Shown here piece by piece: positions 44,440-54,134 of a stretch of 64,000 nucleotides of DNA. The translations under genes were made by a program, and so were the position numbers. Source of the DNA: an uncultured Duncaniella sp. Its GTDB lineage: Bacteria; Bacteroidota; Bacteroidia; Bacteroidales; Muribaculaceae. Numbering within the stretch: the first letter of the stretch is position 1; each line of letters starts with the position of its first letter. Under the pieces are notes generated by a model. It worked only from the letters and a program-made list of their open reading frames with translations, did not search any database and had not been told where the DNA came from. The stretch lies in the NCBI RefSeq assembly GCF_910578445.1, contig NZ_CAJTQC010000001.1:248929-312928 (forward strand). The letters run 5' to 3'.

Positions 44440-45873
44440 TCATTTCGGCAGATACGTTTTGGTCTCAGTCGAGTTGACAGCTACGCGGCGCATCTCGGCG
44501 ATGTCTTTCACGCGGTTGTCGGCACGAAGCTGTACGAGAATGTTGCCGAGGGCAGTTGATTCCGACGGTCCGGCCACGACAGGGAGGCCGATGGCATCGG
44601 CTGTAAGCTGCATGAGGTGGGCATTCTGGCAACCGCCTCCGATGACATGGAGCGTGTTGATTTCGTTGGGCGAAAGTTCGCGCAGCCATCCGAGCACTTC
44701 TTTGTAGCGGAGTGCGAGACTGCGGAAAATCACGCGCATGAATTCCGCTGCTGTCTCGGGGACTTGCTGTCCGGTGCGCTTGCAGTATTCCTTTATAGCC
44801 TCGGTCATTGATTTCGGATTTGCGAATGCCGGGTCGTCAGGATTTATAGTGCTGTTGATGTCGGTGGTGGTGTAGAGTGCGCAAAGGTCGGCGATATTTT
44901 CGGGTGCGTCCTTGAGTTCGGTACGTGAGCGCTCGAGAAGCCACAGGCCGCAGATGTTTTTTAAGAATCGGATTGAGCCGTCGATTCCGCCTTCATTGGT
45001 GAAATTATATTCGAATGCCTTGTCGTTGATGATGGGTTTGGGCGATTCGACACCGAGCAGTGACCAAGTGCCACAGCTGAGGTAGGCGAATTTTTCATCT
45101 TTAGCCGGGACACCGATTACGGCCGATGCTGTGTCATGGCCTGCTACGGCAACGACGGGGATAGCGCCGAGTCCGGTTGAATGCTGTACGCCGGGGGTGA
45201 GTGTGCCGATTACATAGCCCGGGTTGACAAGCTTTCCGAAACGGTCGGGGGTGAGGCCTGCTTTTTCGAGCAGTTCCGCATCGAGTTCGCCGGTGTTGGG
45301 GTTGAGAATTTGCGATGTTGATGCTACGGTGCGTTCGGTCACGGCATTGCCTGTGAGCATATAGCTGAGCGCATCGGGCATGAAGAGGATTTTATCGGCG
45401 TTTTTGAGCGCATTGCCCTCTTTTTTGCTTAAAGTGTGGAGTTGGAACAGGGTATTGAAGTCCATAAACTGGATGCCTGTCTTCTCATAGACTTTCTCGC
45501 GTGGCATTTCCTCGCAGAATTTGTCGACCGCGCCGGTTGTGTGCGGGTCGCGGTAGCAGTAGGGGAGACCTGCGATAGTTCCGTCGGCATGGAAGTAGGC
45601 CACGTCGCATCCCCATGTGTCGATACCGATTGAGCGTGCCTCCGCTCCGATTTCTCCGAGCTTGACAGAAGCGTTGCGCAGACCGGTGAGCACTTCATTG
45701 TAGAGACCCGGAAGATTCCAGAAAATATGGCCGCCGATCGGGAGCATCGGATGCTTGAATCGGTGGATTTCTTCAGTCTCAACTTTCTCTCCGTCGAATG
45801 ACGCGAGGATTACTCGACCGCTCGTCGCACCGAGGTCGACAGCGATATAATAGTTCTTTTCGTCTGCTTTCAT
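44440..45873 (-). CDS. rhaB: Rhamnulokinase
   Basis: FGGY-family kinase that phosphorylates L-rhamnulose at C1 with ATP. It has 477 residues with the N-terminal phosphate-binding DLGATSGRVILASFDG, the GIDTWGCDVAYF segment, AGHDTASAVIGVP, and the C-terminal VIGGGCQNAHLMQL ATP-binding motif. It lies 47 bases after the GH2 gene and before rhaA, so GH2, rhaB and rhaA are probably one transcript. Confidence 0.96.
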   Translation of the reverse strand: MKADEKNYYIAVDLGATSGRVILASFDGEKVETEEIHRFKHPMLPIGGHIFWNLPGLYNEVLTGLRNASVKLGEIGAEARSIGIDTWGCDVAYFHADGTIAGLPYCYRDPHTTGAVDKFCEEMPREKVYEKTGIQFMDFNTLFQLHTLSKKEGNALKNADKILFMPDALSYMLTGNAVTERTVASTSQILNPNTGELDAELLEKAGLTPDRFGKLVNPGYVIGTLTPGVQHSTGLGAIPVVAVAGHDTASAVIGVPAKDEKFAYLSCGTWSLLGVESPKPIINDKAFEYNFTNEGGIDGSIRFLKNICGLWLLERSRTELKDAPENIADLCALYTTTDINSTINPDDPAFANPKSMTEAIKEYCKRTGQQVPETAAEFMRVIFRSLALRYKEVLGWLRELSPNEINTLHVIGGGCQNAHLMQLTADAIGLPVVAGPSESTALGNILVQLRADNRVKDIAEMRRVAVNSTETKTYLPK

Positions 45874-45920
45874 GGGATAGTATGTCTTTGTTTTGTTATG
45901 AATGTTCTTGGTATGGATGA

Positions 45921-48341
45921 TCAGTTGGTGCTGAATGTTGCCGTTGCCGCTTTCATCGCTCCTTGTGGAGTGACGGTGAGTTTTACGTCGCCGGCTTCCC
46001 GTTTTGAGCGGAGTATCACTGTGGCAGTTCCGTTAAACAGGCGGCGGGAGTTGCCTGTCGACAGTTCGTCGGATGTTATGTCTCCGTTGATTACACCTAC
46101 GATTTCCGCCGGTCCGTCGACGTGGAACGATAGCGGTGTATTGTCGTCGGGGACTTGACGGCCTTTTGAATCGCAGGCGCTGACTCTGACATGGATGAGG
46201 TCCGTACCGTCAGCTTTCCATGCGGGATTGTCGCCTTCAGCTTTAAGTTTCGATGCTTTTTCGGTGGTGTCGAGCCGATGGCGTGCGACAGGCGTTTTCT
46301 CACCGTTGCGGTATGCTATCGCTTCGATATGGCCTTTGGTATATGGGATGTTTTCCCACACAATGCGGTTGCGTGTCTTGGAATCGCTGACATTGTTTTG
46401 CTTGCGGCCTATGCTTTTGCCGTTAATCCGCAGTTCAACCTCGTCGGCGTTGGTGAAAGTGTAGAGGTTGAGGTTTTCACCGGTTTTCCTGTTCCAGTGT
46501 GACGAAAATCTTGTTGTCCCGACAGTCACACCGTTCCATTCGGAATTGTCGTCGGCTTCGGCTATGGCTATGCGTACCACCGGTTCGTCCGGTTTGAAGA
46601 AACTTCTCAGGAAGTAGGCCATCGGTTTGGGTTCGAGCGATATGTCAAACACACCCTGAGCCCAGCCTTTGGCGGGCCATCCCTGAGATTCGCCGAGATA
46701 GTCAATCATGCCCCAGTAGGCCAGTCCGACCACCTTGTCAAGATCCATGTCGAAATAATTTGGCCCCATGCCCGATGTGTTGGCCTCGCTCTGATAGAAA
46801 ATCATGCCGGGGAATCTCCGGGAATCACCCGGGAAATACATGTATCGGTAGTTATAGGAGGCGATATCGGTGACGAGCGCAAGCGGCGCGGGCAGACTGT
46901 CGGTGAAATGGTTTCGTCCGCGCGGGTGCATGGCGACTGTCGACAGGCGTGTGCCGTCCATACGGTCGAGAAGCATTTTCTGAAGTCGGTAGGGCGTGAC
47001 TCCCCAGTCGTTGAACGGGAGGTCGCTTATCATCTGGAGTTCATTGCCCAGACTCCACATGACAACCGACGGATGGTTGCGGTCGCGTCTTGCCCATTCC
47101 TCCACGTCGTGCTGCCACTGTTCGCTCCAGTCCTTGCGGTCGCCTGAATATTGGCGTTTCCATTTGTCGTAGAGTTCGTCGACCACGAGTATGCCGTAGC
47201 GGTCGCAGAGATCGAGGAACGATTTGCTGTAGGGATTGTGTGAGGTGCGGATGTGGTTGAACCCGAACTCTTTCAGGAGCTGTATGCGTTTTTCCATGGC
47301 GCGCGGATAGGCGGCTGCGCCAAGTGCGCCGAGCGTATGATGGTTGGCGATGCCTTTGAGCAGCGTTTTGCGTCCGTTGAGCTTCATTCCGAATTCAGGC
47401 GAGAACTCCACGCTGCGTATGCCGAAATGTTCGCTGTAGGTGTCGGCGACAGCGCCGTCTTTGTTTATGAGCGAGAGACGGAGAGTGTAGAGTGCGGGAT
47501 GTTCCGTGTCCCAGAGTTGCGGTGATGCGACTGCTATGCTGTCAATCAGGAATTCGCGTATGCGCTGGCTGCGGTAGTTGCGCAGTTTTTTGGTGGAGTC
47601 ATGGATGATGATTCCGTCGGGCGATTCTATTTCGATTTTTACCGTCAGGCTGTCGGGGCGATGGCGTGATGCTATCTCAGCCTCGATTTTTACGGTTGAG
47701 AGCGAATCGCTGACCACCGGAGTCGTTATCTTCAGCGGATTGCGTGTGAAATAATGGTTCTTGTCAGTGACGATAAGATTCACATCGCGATAGAGGCCTC
47801 CGCCGGTGTACCATCGCGAATTTTCGGGTTTGCCTGTGTCGGCTTTGACGGCTATTACATTCTTTTGGCCATATTTAAGCCCCTGACTCAAGTCTATTTC
47901 TGCTCCGAGATAGCCGTAGTCCGTGCCACCCACTCTGACACCGTTGAGATAAATGTCGCCTGTGAGCATTATCCCTTCGAAATCGAGCAAGACTCTCTTG
48001 CCGATCCATGCCGAGTCCGGCACGAATGATTTGCGATACCATCCGATGCCCATTTCCTTGAATCCACGAGGACTGAGACGGCTTTTTACGTTTGCCATCT
48101 GGTTGGTCATGTCGGGGCGTTCGTTCGGCGACGGTTCGACCCACTCCTGTGAAATCTGGAAATCATGCGGCAGGTCGATGTCGGTCCAAGATGAGTCGTC
48201 GGTCGATAGGGATTCTGCCGCAGGCTGATCTCCTGCTTTGAATTTCCATCCAAAATTCCATGACTCTACGCTTCGCCCGAAGGCGGAGTCGCAGAGGCAT
48301 GTAACCAATAATATTATTATGGTATTAGAGAGAATTTTCAT
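45921..48341 (-). CDS. GH2 family glycoside hydrolase (beta-galactosidase-like), exported
   Basis: An 806-residue exported enzyme with a signal peptide (cleavage near residue 22). In order: sugar-binding jelly roll (WNFGWKFKAGD, MGIGWYRKSF), Ig-like domain, TIM barrel with acid/base E434 in WSLGNE and nucleophile E519 in YQSEANTSG, then DUF4982-type and Ig-like C-terminal domains. Substrate may be a beta-galactoside or beta-glucuronide; GH2 members also cleave other linkages. Its position at the head of the rha operon suggests it trims a rhamnose-containing glycan, though no rhamnosidase family is present in the window. Confidence 0.88.
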   Translation of the reverse strand: MKILSNTIIILLVTCLCDSAFGRSVESWNFGWKFKAGDQPAAESLSTDDSSWTDIDLPHDFQISQEWVEPSPNERPDMTNQMANVKSRLSPRGFKEMGIGWYRKSFVPDSAWIGKRVLLDFEGIMLTGDIYLNGVRVGGTDYGYLGAEIDLSQGLKYGQKNVIAVKADTGKPENSRWYTGGGLYRDVNLIVTDKNHYFTRNPLKITTPVVSDSLSTVKIEAEIASRHRPDSLTVKIEIESPDGIIIHDSTKKLRNYRSQRIREFLIDSIAVASPQLWDTEHPALYTLRLSLINKDGAVADTYSEHFGIRSVEFSPEFGMKLNGRKTLLKGIANHHTLGALGAAAYPRAMEKRIQLLKEFGFNHIRTSHNPYSKSFLDLCDRYGILVVDELYDKWKRQYSGDRKDWSEQWQHDVEEWARRDRNHPSVVMWSLGNELQMISDLPFNDWGVTPYRLQKMLLDRMDGTRLSTVAMHPRGRNHFTDSLPAPLALVTDIASYNYRYMYFPGDSRRFPGMIFYQSEANTSGMGPNYFDMDLDKVVGLAYWGMIDYLGESQGWPAKGWAQGVFDISLEPKPMAYFLRSFFKPDEPVVRIAIAEADDNSEWNGVTVGTTRFSSHWNRKTGENLNLYTFTNADEVELRINGKSIGRKQNNVSDSKTRNRIVWENIPYTKGHIEAIAYRNGEKTPVARHRLDTTEKASKLKAEGDNPAWKADGTDLIHVRVSACDSKGRQVPDDNTPLSFHVDGPAEIVGVINGDITSDELSTGNSRRLFNGTATVILRSKREAGDVKLTVTPQGAMKAATATFSTN

Positions 48342-48396
48342 AAATAGTGATCAGGATACACTTGCGGGTGCATCTGTGATGGACGTGAAGGTGCGA

Positions 48397-49716
48397 TTAT
48401 TTTTCGCGCATGAATACGTTGATTGGAGTTCCGTGGAAATCCCAGTTTTCTCTGATTTTGTTTTCCAGATAGCGTCGGTATGGTTCTTTGACCCACTGTG
48501 GAAGATTACAGAAGAATATGAATGTCGGAATCGGAGAACCTTTCAGCATGGTGACATACTTGATTTTGATGAACTTACCCTTGTTTGCCGGTGGCGGATA
48601 AGCTGAAATCGCTTCAAGCATGACGGTGTTGAGCTGAGAAGTCGGGACGATGCGGCGGCGGTTTTCACATACCTGAAGGGCTGTCTCAAGCACCTTGAAA
48701 ATACGCTGCTTGGTGATGGCCGATGCAAAGATTATCGGGAAGTCGACAAACGGGGCGAAGCGTGAGCGGATTGAGTCTTCGTAGTGCTTGATGGCCTCCT
48801 TGGATTTATCCTGAACGAGATCCCATTTGTTGACCACGACGACAAGGCCTTTCTTGTTGCGCTGTATGAGCGAGAAGATTGCCACATCCTGAGCTTCGAT
48901 GCCGCGTGTGGCATCAATCATAAGGATGCAGACATCCGACGCTTCAATCGCTCGGATTGAGCGGATGACCGAGTAATATTCGATGTCTTCGGTGACTTTG
49001 GTCTTTTTACGTATGCCTGCTGTGTCGACGAGATAGAAGTCGAAGCCGAATTTGTTGTAGCGCGTATAAATCGAGTCGCGGGTCGTCCCGGCGATGTCTG
49101 TCACGATGTGGCGCTCTTCTTCGATGAAGGCGTTGATGATTGACGATTTGCCTGCGTTCGGACGGCCGACGATGGCAATCTTGGGTATGTCGTCGAGCTG
49201 TTCTGATTCGTCGTCATCTTTTTCAGGCATTTTTTTGACTACTTCGTCAAGAAGGTCTCCCGTGCCGTAGCCGCTGACGGCTGACACTCCCATCGGGTCA
49301 CCGAGTCCGAGGCTGTAGAATTCGGCGATGTTGTAGAGCGAGTCGCCCGCATCGACCTTGTTGGCTACAAGGATGACCGGCTTGGTGGAGCGACGCAGAA
49401 TCTGGGCCACCTGATCGTCGAGGTCAGTGACACCGTTGGCTGCGTCTACGACAAAAAGTATCTCGTCGGCCTGCTCGATTGCGAGATAGACCTGCTTGTT
49501 GATTTCATTTTCGAAGATGTCTTCGCTGTTTACCACCCAGCCGCCTGTGTCCACGATCGAAAATTCCTTTCCGTTCCAGTCCACTTTTCCATACTGGCGG
49601 TCACGTGTTGTGCCGGCCTCGTCGTTGGTAATGGCCGTGCGCGATTGGGTGAGTCTGTTGAAGAGTGTGGATTTGCCCACATTAGGGCGTCCCACGATGG
49701 CTATCATTTGTCCCAT
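48397..49716 (-). CDS. der: Ribosome biogenesis GTPase Der (EngA)
   Basis: Double-GTPase for 50S subunit assembly, 439 residues. First G domain: GRPNVGKSTLFNRL, DTGGW, NKVD. Second: GRPNAGKSSIINAF, DTAGI, NKWD. A C-terminal KH-like domain follows (GKFIKIKYVTMLKGSP). It precedes the GH2 gene by 55 bases on the same strand with no visible terminator, so some read-through into the rha cluster is possible. Confidence 0.97.
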   Translation of the reverse strand: MGQMIAIVGRPNVGKSTLFNRLTQSRTAITNDEAGTTRDRQYGKVDWNGKEFSIVDTGGWVVNSEDIFENEINKQVYLAIEQADEILFVVDAANGVTDLDDQVAQILRRSTKPVILVANKVDAGDSLYNIAEFYSLGLGDPMGVSAVSGYGTGDLLDEVVKKMPEKDDDESEQLDDIPKIAIVGRPNAGKSSIINAFIEEERHIVTDIAGTTRDSIYTRYNKFGFDFYLVDTAGIRKKTKVTEDIEYYSVIRSIRAIEASDVCILMIDATRGIEAQDVAIFSLIQRNKKGLVVVVNKWDLVQDKSKEAIKHYEDSIRSRFAPFVDFPIIFASAITKQRIFKVLETALQVCENRRRIVPTSQLNTVMLEAISAYPPPANKGKFIKIKYVTMLKGSPIPTFIFFCNLPQWVKEPYRRYLENKIRENWDFHGTPINVFMREK

Positions 49717-49765
49717 ACATTGATGATTAATGCTGTGAGGGCATAAGTCGGAGCTTATGCAAATG

Positions 49766-49773
49766 CAAATTTA
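49766..49773 (-). promoter_or_regulatory. -7 box for der
   Basis: Minus strand TAAATTTG followed by CA, 50 bases before the ATG. A GCATAAG / CTTATGC inverted repeat (49741-49760) lies just downstream in the leader. Confidence 0.55.
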
Positions 49774-49984
49774 ACCAATTATTTCTTAATCCACAACAAT
49801 CACCTCCCGAAGAGGGGTAAAAATGGTGAAAAAAGAAGTAATTGGTTAAATTTTATTAAAATAAGAAATTTTTATGCCGTTTTATTTGGCGGCTAATGCG
49901 AAAGGTTATACCTTTGTGACAAGTTTTTCATGGTATTAGATTTAAGGTAAAAAAGTTATTCGTCGTGATGACGAGTAATTTTTT

Positions 49985-50009
49985 TTGCCCCGATTTTTTA
50001 TCGGGGCAA
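49985..50009. other. Hairpin after mdh
   Basis: TTGCCCCGAT (49985-49994) and its exact complement (50000-50009) with a 5-base loop, 4 bases beyond the mdh stop. On the minus strand it is followed by A rather than U residues, so it is not a standard intrinsic terminator; it may stabilise the mRNA end. Confidence 0.5.
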
Positions 50010-50013
50010 GTTC

Positions 50014-51027
50014 TCAACAGGTCTTACGTTCCATATAAGGATTGAACTTGTGCCAGTCGGCAATAGGAGGTATTACTCCCATTTCAATCACTTCATCGCG
50101 AAGCTTGCAAAGGTGCTGATAGCTCTTTTCAAGCTCTTTTTCTTCTTCGGGAGTACCGTCAACGGGCTTGCATTCCACACCGTTTTTGCTGATGACAGTT
50201 TCCATAGCCATCATGATGTGTTTGAAGCGGTCGTTGTTGACATATGTGCCTGCCGGCCAACGGAAAGGTGCTCCGCCCATAGCTGCGGCTACCATCTCGA
50301 TCGACAGATAGGCCGGGCTTTGGAACGACGAACGTCCGCGAAGTTCGATGATGTTCTTTCCACCCTGAATTACGCGCTCTTTGATGGCAATCCAGTCTTC
50401 AAGCGGGAGCTTCGGTGTACCAATAATGTCGACAAGAGGCTTGCCGTCTACCAAAGTAGTTGATGCGAATACGGCCATCTGTTCGCCATGTCCGCCATAT
50501 GTACGGCTGTTGGTGATTTCGTCGGCAGGTATTTTGAGATATTTCGAGAGCTCGCTTCTTAGACGGGTGCTGTCGAGCGCTGCAAGGGTAGTGACCTTAG
50601 AGGGTTCAATGCCTGAGTAGAGCAGGGTGATAAGGCCGGTGATATCAGCCGGATTGAACACAACTACGATATGTTTTACATCAGGGCAATACTGCTTGAC
50701 ATCCTTGCCGAACTGTGCTGCGATTTCTGCGTTTCCTTTGAGAAGGTCTTCGCGTGTCATGCCTGCCTTACGGGCTGCACCACCTGACGATACGATGTAT
50801 TTCGCTCCTGTGAGAGCTTCCTTGATGTCAGTTGTATATGTAATGTTGACACCCTCGAAGCCACAGTGGAAAAGTTCTTCGGCCACGCCTTCAAGAGCCG
50901 GTCCGTATGGATCGTAGAGGCAGATGTTTGGCGTGAGGTTCATCATGACTGCCGTCTGTGCCATGTTAGATCCGATCATTCCGGCTGCGCCGACAATGGT
51001 CAGTTTTTCATCAGTTAAAAATTTCAT
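50014..51027 (-). CDS. mdh: Malate dehydrogenase (lactate/malate dehydrogenase family)
   Basis: NAD-dependent interconversion of malate and oxaloacetate, used in Bacteroidales for the reductive route to succinate. It has 337 residues with the N-terminal VGAAGMIGSNMAQTA nucleotide-binding loop, SSGGAARKAGMTREDLL substrate loop, VVFNPADI and the catalytic TYGGHGEQM. Monocistronic, with gene-free stretches of nearly 300 bases on both sides. Confidence 0.95.
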   Translation of the reverse strand: MKFLTDEKLTIVGAAGMIGSNMAQTAVMMNLTPNICLYDPYGPALEGVAEELFHCGFEGVNITYTTDIKEALTGAKYIVSSGGAARKAGMTREDLLKGNAEIAAQFGKDVKQYCPDVKHIVVVFNPADITGLITLLYSGIEPSKVTTLAALDSTRLRSELSKYLKIPADEITNSRTYGGHGEQMAVFASTTLVDGKPLVDIIGTPKLPLEDWIAIKERVIQGGKNIIELRGRSSFQSPAYLSIEMVAAAMGGAPFRWPAGTYVNNDRFKHIMMAMETVISKNGVECKPVDGTPEEEKELEKSYQHLCKLRDEVIEMGVIPPIADWHKFNPYMERKTC

Positions 51028-51185
51028 GTCAGTTTGTTTCTTTTAATTAAAATAACAATGATTATAATTTTATCAAATGTGTAGTTATTGGCTATAGGTT
51101 TGATTATACCCCTTCGGATTTCTGGGATTCTTTAATCATAACGTGGGAGTGGCTGTAAAAGTTGTTGGATTTATCAATTAACATG

Positions 51186-51214
51186 CAAGATTTTCGTCGG
51201 CGACAAAAATCTTG
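51186..51214. promoter_or_regulatory. 29-bp palindrome in the promoter of an MFS gene (candidate operator)
   Basis: Arms CAAGATTTTCGTCG (51186-51199) and CGACAAAAATCTTG (51201-51214) are inverted with one mismatch around a single G. The palindrome ends one base before the -7 box, so a bound dimer would cover the -33 region and block the promoter. Candidate repressor site. Confidence 0.5.
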
Positions 51215-51215
51215 C

Positions 51216-51223
51216 TAACTTTG
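51216..51223 (+). promoter_or_regulatory. -7 box for the MFS transporter gene
   Basis: TAACTTTG followed by CAG, about 100 bases before the ATG, directly after the palindrome. Confidence 0.55.
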
Positions 51224-51324
51224 CAGACGTTTTTATGAGGTGTCGTTGATTAACGCGCATGATTTACGGACTTTTTTAGCGACGCCGGATTTCAGGTATA
51301 TCGAGGTAATTAAGGTTTGAATAT

Positions 51325-52560
51325 ATGAGTGAATCGAAGCATATGGCAGGCGGCGAGGCTGCATCGGATTCCGTAAAAGAAAAATTATGGAATTCAAACT
51401 ACTGCAAGGCGATGGCCGGAAATTTCATGATGTTTTTTTCGTTCTATCTGCTGACGCCTTTACTTCCCATCTATCTCGATGCACAGTTTCATGCCGATAA
51501 GGACCTTATCGGTCTTGTGCTTTCCGGCTATGTCGTGGCTGCGTTGATTGTCCGTCCCTTCAGCGGTTTTATCGTGGACAGTTTTAACCGTAAGAAGGTC
51601 TTGATGCTGTGTTTCTTTGCATTTTTTATATGTTTCACAGGTTATATCGGGGCAAGCACAATCCTGATGTTTGCGATTGTCCGCACTCTCCACGGTCTGC
51701 CATTCGGAGCGACCACTGTGGCCAACAGTACGGTTGCGATAGATGTGCTCCCTTCGTCGCGGCGTAATGAGGGTGTCGGATTCTACGGCCTCAGCAACAA
51801 TCTGGCTATGGCTATCGCTCCGTCGGCAGGAATCTATGTATATTCCATTACAGGCAATTTCCAATTTCTGTTCTGGATTTCGCTTGTTGTCGCCTTTGTC
51901 GGGTTCTACATGGCATGTTCCATAAAACTGCCTCCGCGAGCCATTGTCGCAAATAAGCCCACATTCAGCCTTGACCACTTTTTTCTGGGACGTGCATGGC
52001 TTATGGCCATCAATATCTTGCTTTTCGGTTTCTGTTGGGGAGTGATGAGTAATTATGTCGCTATTTATGGCAAGGAGGAACTTGGCATCACCGACGGTAC
52101 GGGACTCTTTTTCGCCCTTCTTTCGACCGGCCTGTTCGTCTCCCGTCTCTATGGGGCAAAATCTTTGCGGGAAGGAAAGCTCACGGAGAATGCGCTGCAG
52201 GGGGCATTGATAAGTTGTGTCGGATTCACTCTCTTTGCACTCTCGCCGGGACAGTGGGCCTACTATTTTTCTGCCGTGCTCATCGGTCTCGGGAATGGCC
52301 GTATGTATCCGGCCTTTCTTAATATGTTCATCTCCGTGGCCCGGCGCGACCAGAGGGGGACGGCCAACTCGTCGATTCTCACTTCATGGGACTGTGGTAT
52401 GGGACTCGGTATATTGGCCGGAGGCGTGCTCGCGGAATATGTCGACTTTTCAGCATCGTTCTGGTCGGCTTCAATCTCGCAGATTGCCGGGACGCTTCTG
52501 CTTGTGTTCATGACACGCCGCTTCTTCCTTGAGCGTAAGCTTCCTGAAGAGGGCCGATAG
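51325..52560 (+). CDS. MFS transporter
   Basis: A 411-residue major facilitator protein with 12 predicted helices. Visible features are SGFIVDSFNRKKVLML (loop 2-3 motif) and the helix 4-5 region VRTLHGLPFGATTVANSTVAIDVLP, which fits the drug/sugar efflux-type subgroup. The hydrophilic N-terminal 25 residues are cytoplasmic. A palindrome overlapping its promoter suggests ligand-controlled expression, though no regulator gene is adjacent. Substrate unknown. Confidence 0.82.
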   Translation: MSESKHMAGGEAASDSVKEKLWNSNYCKAMAGNFMMFFSFYLLTPLLPIYLDAQFHADKDLIGLVLSGYVVAALIVRPFSGFIVDSFNRKKVLMLCFFAFFICFTGYIGASTILMFAIVRTLHGLPFGATTVANSTVAIDVLPSSRRNEGVGFYGLSNNLAMAIAPSAGIYVYSITGNFQFLFWISLVVAFVGFYMACSIKLPPRAIVANKPTFSLDHFFLGRAWLMAINILLFGFCWGVMSNYVAIYGKEELGITDGTGLFFALLSTGLFVSRLYGAKSLREGKLTENALQGALISCVGFTLFALSPGQWAYYFSAVLIGLGNGRMYPAFLNMFISVARRDQRGTANSSILTSWDCGMGLGILAGGVLAEYVDFSASFWSASISQIAGTLLLVFMTRRFFLERKLPEEGR

Positions 52561-52620
52561 TAATGAACAATAACATTGTTAAATAGTTTGTAATATCATA
52601 GACCTATAGCGCAAACTTCG

Positions 52621-52628
52621 TAATTTTG
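52621..52628 (+). promoter_or_regulatory. -7 box for the MATE transporter gene
   Basis: TAATTTTG followed by CG, 42 bases before the ATG. Confidence 0.5.
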
Positions 52629-52669
52629 CGTCGCGTTTCATCAACAGGTCAGTCAAAAAGGGAAATCAG

Positions 52670-54097
52670 ATGGCAGTAAATGCAAGCACATCGACAGAAG
52701 ATCTCGGAGTAAAGTCAGTTGGAAAACTTCTCGTCCAATATTCCGTACCGGCAATCATCGCAAGTGTTGCAACATCGCTTTACAATATTATAGACAGTAT
52801 ATTCATTGGACGCGGTGTCGGACCGCTGGCTATTGCCGGTCTGGCCATCACCTTCCCGCTGATGAACCTCGTCGCAGCTTTCTGCATGCTCATTGCCGCC
52901 GGCGGCGCGACGATAGTGTCGATTTTTTTAGGACAGAAGAATTACAACCGTGCCACAGACGTGGTCAACAATGTTTTCACTCTGTGTCTCATCCATTCTA
53001 TTCTGTTCGGTGGCCTTACACTGATATTCCTTGAGCCGATTTTGCTCTTTTTCGGTGCAACGGCCGACACTGTCGGTTATGCGATGGAATTCATGGAGGT
53101 GATTCTCTACGGAACACCTATCGGCTTTGTTTTTATCGGATTGAACAACCTGATGCGAGCCACCGGCTATCCGCGCAAGGCCATGATTTCGGCTCTTATT
53201 TCCGTGGCGGTCAATCTGGTGCTTGCCCCGCTGTTTATTTTTGTCCTTGACTGGGGCATCAGGGGTGCTGCCTGCGCCACTGTATGCGGTCAGTTCTCGG
53301 CTTTTGTATGGGTGATGTCCCACTTCCTATCCAAGAAAAGCTCAATCCATTTCCAGCGAGGCAACAAGTGGTTTTCATGGGCCATTATAAAACGAATCTA
53401 TGCCATCGGTCTGTCGCCGTTCCTGATGAATGTGTGTGCGTGTGTGGTCGTCATATTCATCAACCGTGCGCTTCTTGACTACGGTGGCGCTGACGGAAAT
53501 CTGGCTGTGGGCGCTTATGGCATCCTTAACCGAACCACGATGTTTTTCGTAATGATAGTCTTTGGTGTGACTCAGGGAATGCAGCCTATACTCGGATATA
53601 ATATAGGTGCTAATCATTTTGACCGGGTTAAGAGGGTGCTTCGTCTCGGCATCCGGATAGGCGTTGCCATCACATCGCTCGGATGGATTGTGAGCGAAGG
53701 ATTCCCCGACAAGGTCTCGGCTTTGTTCACCACCGACGAGACCCTTATCAGGATAGCCCGCGAAGGATTCAGGATTTATTTTGTAGTCTATCCTGTTGTC
53801 GGGTGTCAGATTGTGATTCAGAACTTTTTCCAGAGTGTCGGAAAGCCGCAGATGTCAATTTTCCTGTCGCTTACCCGCCAGCTTCTGTTCCTTATACCTT
53901 TCCTTATAATTTTCCCACGGTTTTGGGGTGTTCCGGGCGTCTGGGCTTCGATGGCCGGGTCGGATATTATCGCATTTATTGTCGCTATTGTCACTCTCTG
54001 GTGGTGGATGGGACACACAATGCGTGACATGGAGGAGAAGGCAGGGGCTTTGGGTGCTTCTGCCGGGACGGAACATGGCCGGATAGACAACAAGTAA
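52670..54097 (+). CDS. MATE family efflux transporter
   Basis: A 475-residue membrane protein with 12 helices in two related halves. LLVQYSVPAIIASVATSLYNIIDSIFIG is typical of the N-terminal MATE helix, and the second half has an analogous start (AIGLSPFLMNVCACVVVIFIN). It would extrude cationic compounds using a Na+ or H+ gradient. It precedes the FAD oxidoreductase by 37 bases on the same strand, so they may share a transcript. Confidence 0.88.
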   Translation: MAVNASTSTEDLGVKSVGKLLVQYSVPAIIASVATSLYNIIDSIFIGRGVGPLAIAGLAITFPLMNLVAAFCMLIAAGGATIVSIFLGQKNYNRATDVVNNVFTLCLIHSILFGGLTLIFLEPILLFFGATADTVGYAMEFMEVILYGTPIGFVFIGLNNLMRATGYPRKAMISALISVAVNLVLAPLFIFVLDWGIRGAACATVCGQFSAFVWVMSHFLSKKSSIHFQRGNKWFSWAIIKRIYAIGLSPFLMNVCACVVVIFINRALLDYGGADGNLAVGAYGILNRTTMFFVMIVFGVTQGMQPILGYNIGANHFDRVKRVLRLGIRIGVAITSLGWIVSEGFPDKVSALFTTDETLIRIAREGFRIYFVVYPVVGCQIVIQNFFQSVGKPQMSIFLSLTRQLLFLIPFLIIFPRFWGVPGVWASMAGSDIIAFIVAIVTLWWWMGHTMRDMEEKAGALGASAGTEHGRIDNK

Positions 54098-54134
54098 TAC
54101 CGACACTATATATTAATAATTTAGCCGAATCAAA

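Noticed and set aside
49985..50009. Intrinsic terminator of mdh
   Set aside because: The hairpin is good but is followed by A residues on the minus strand instead of U, so it is listed only as a hairpin.
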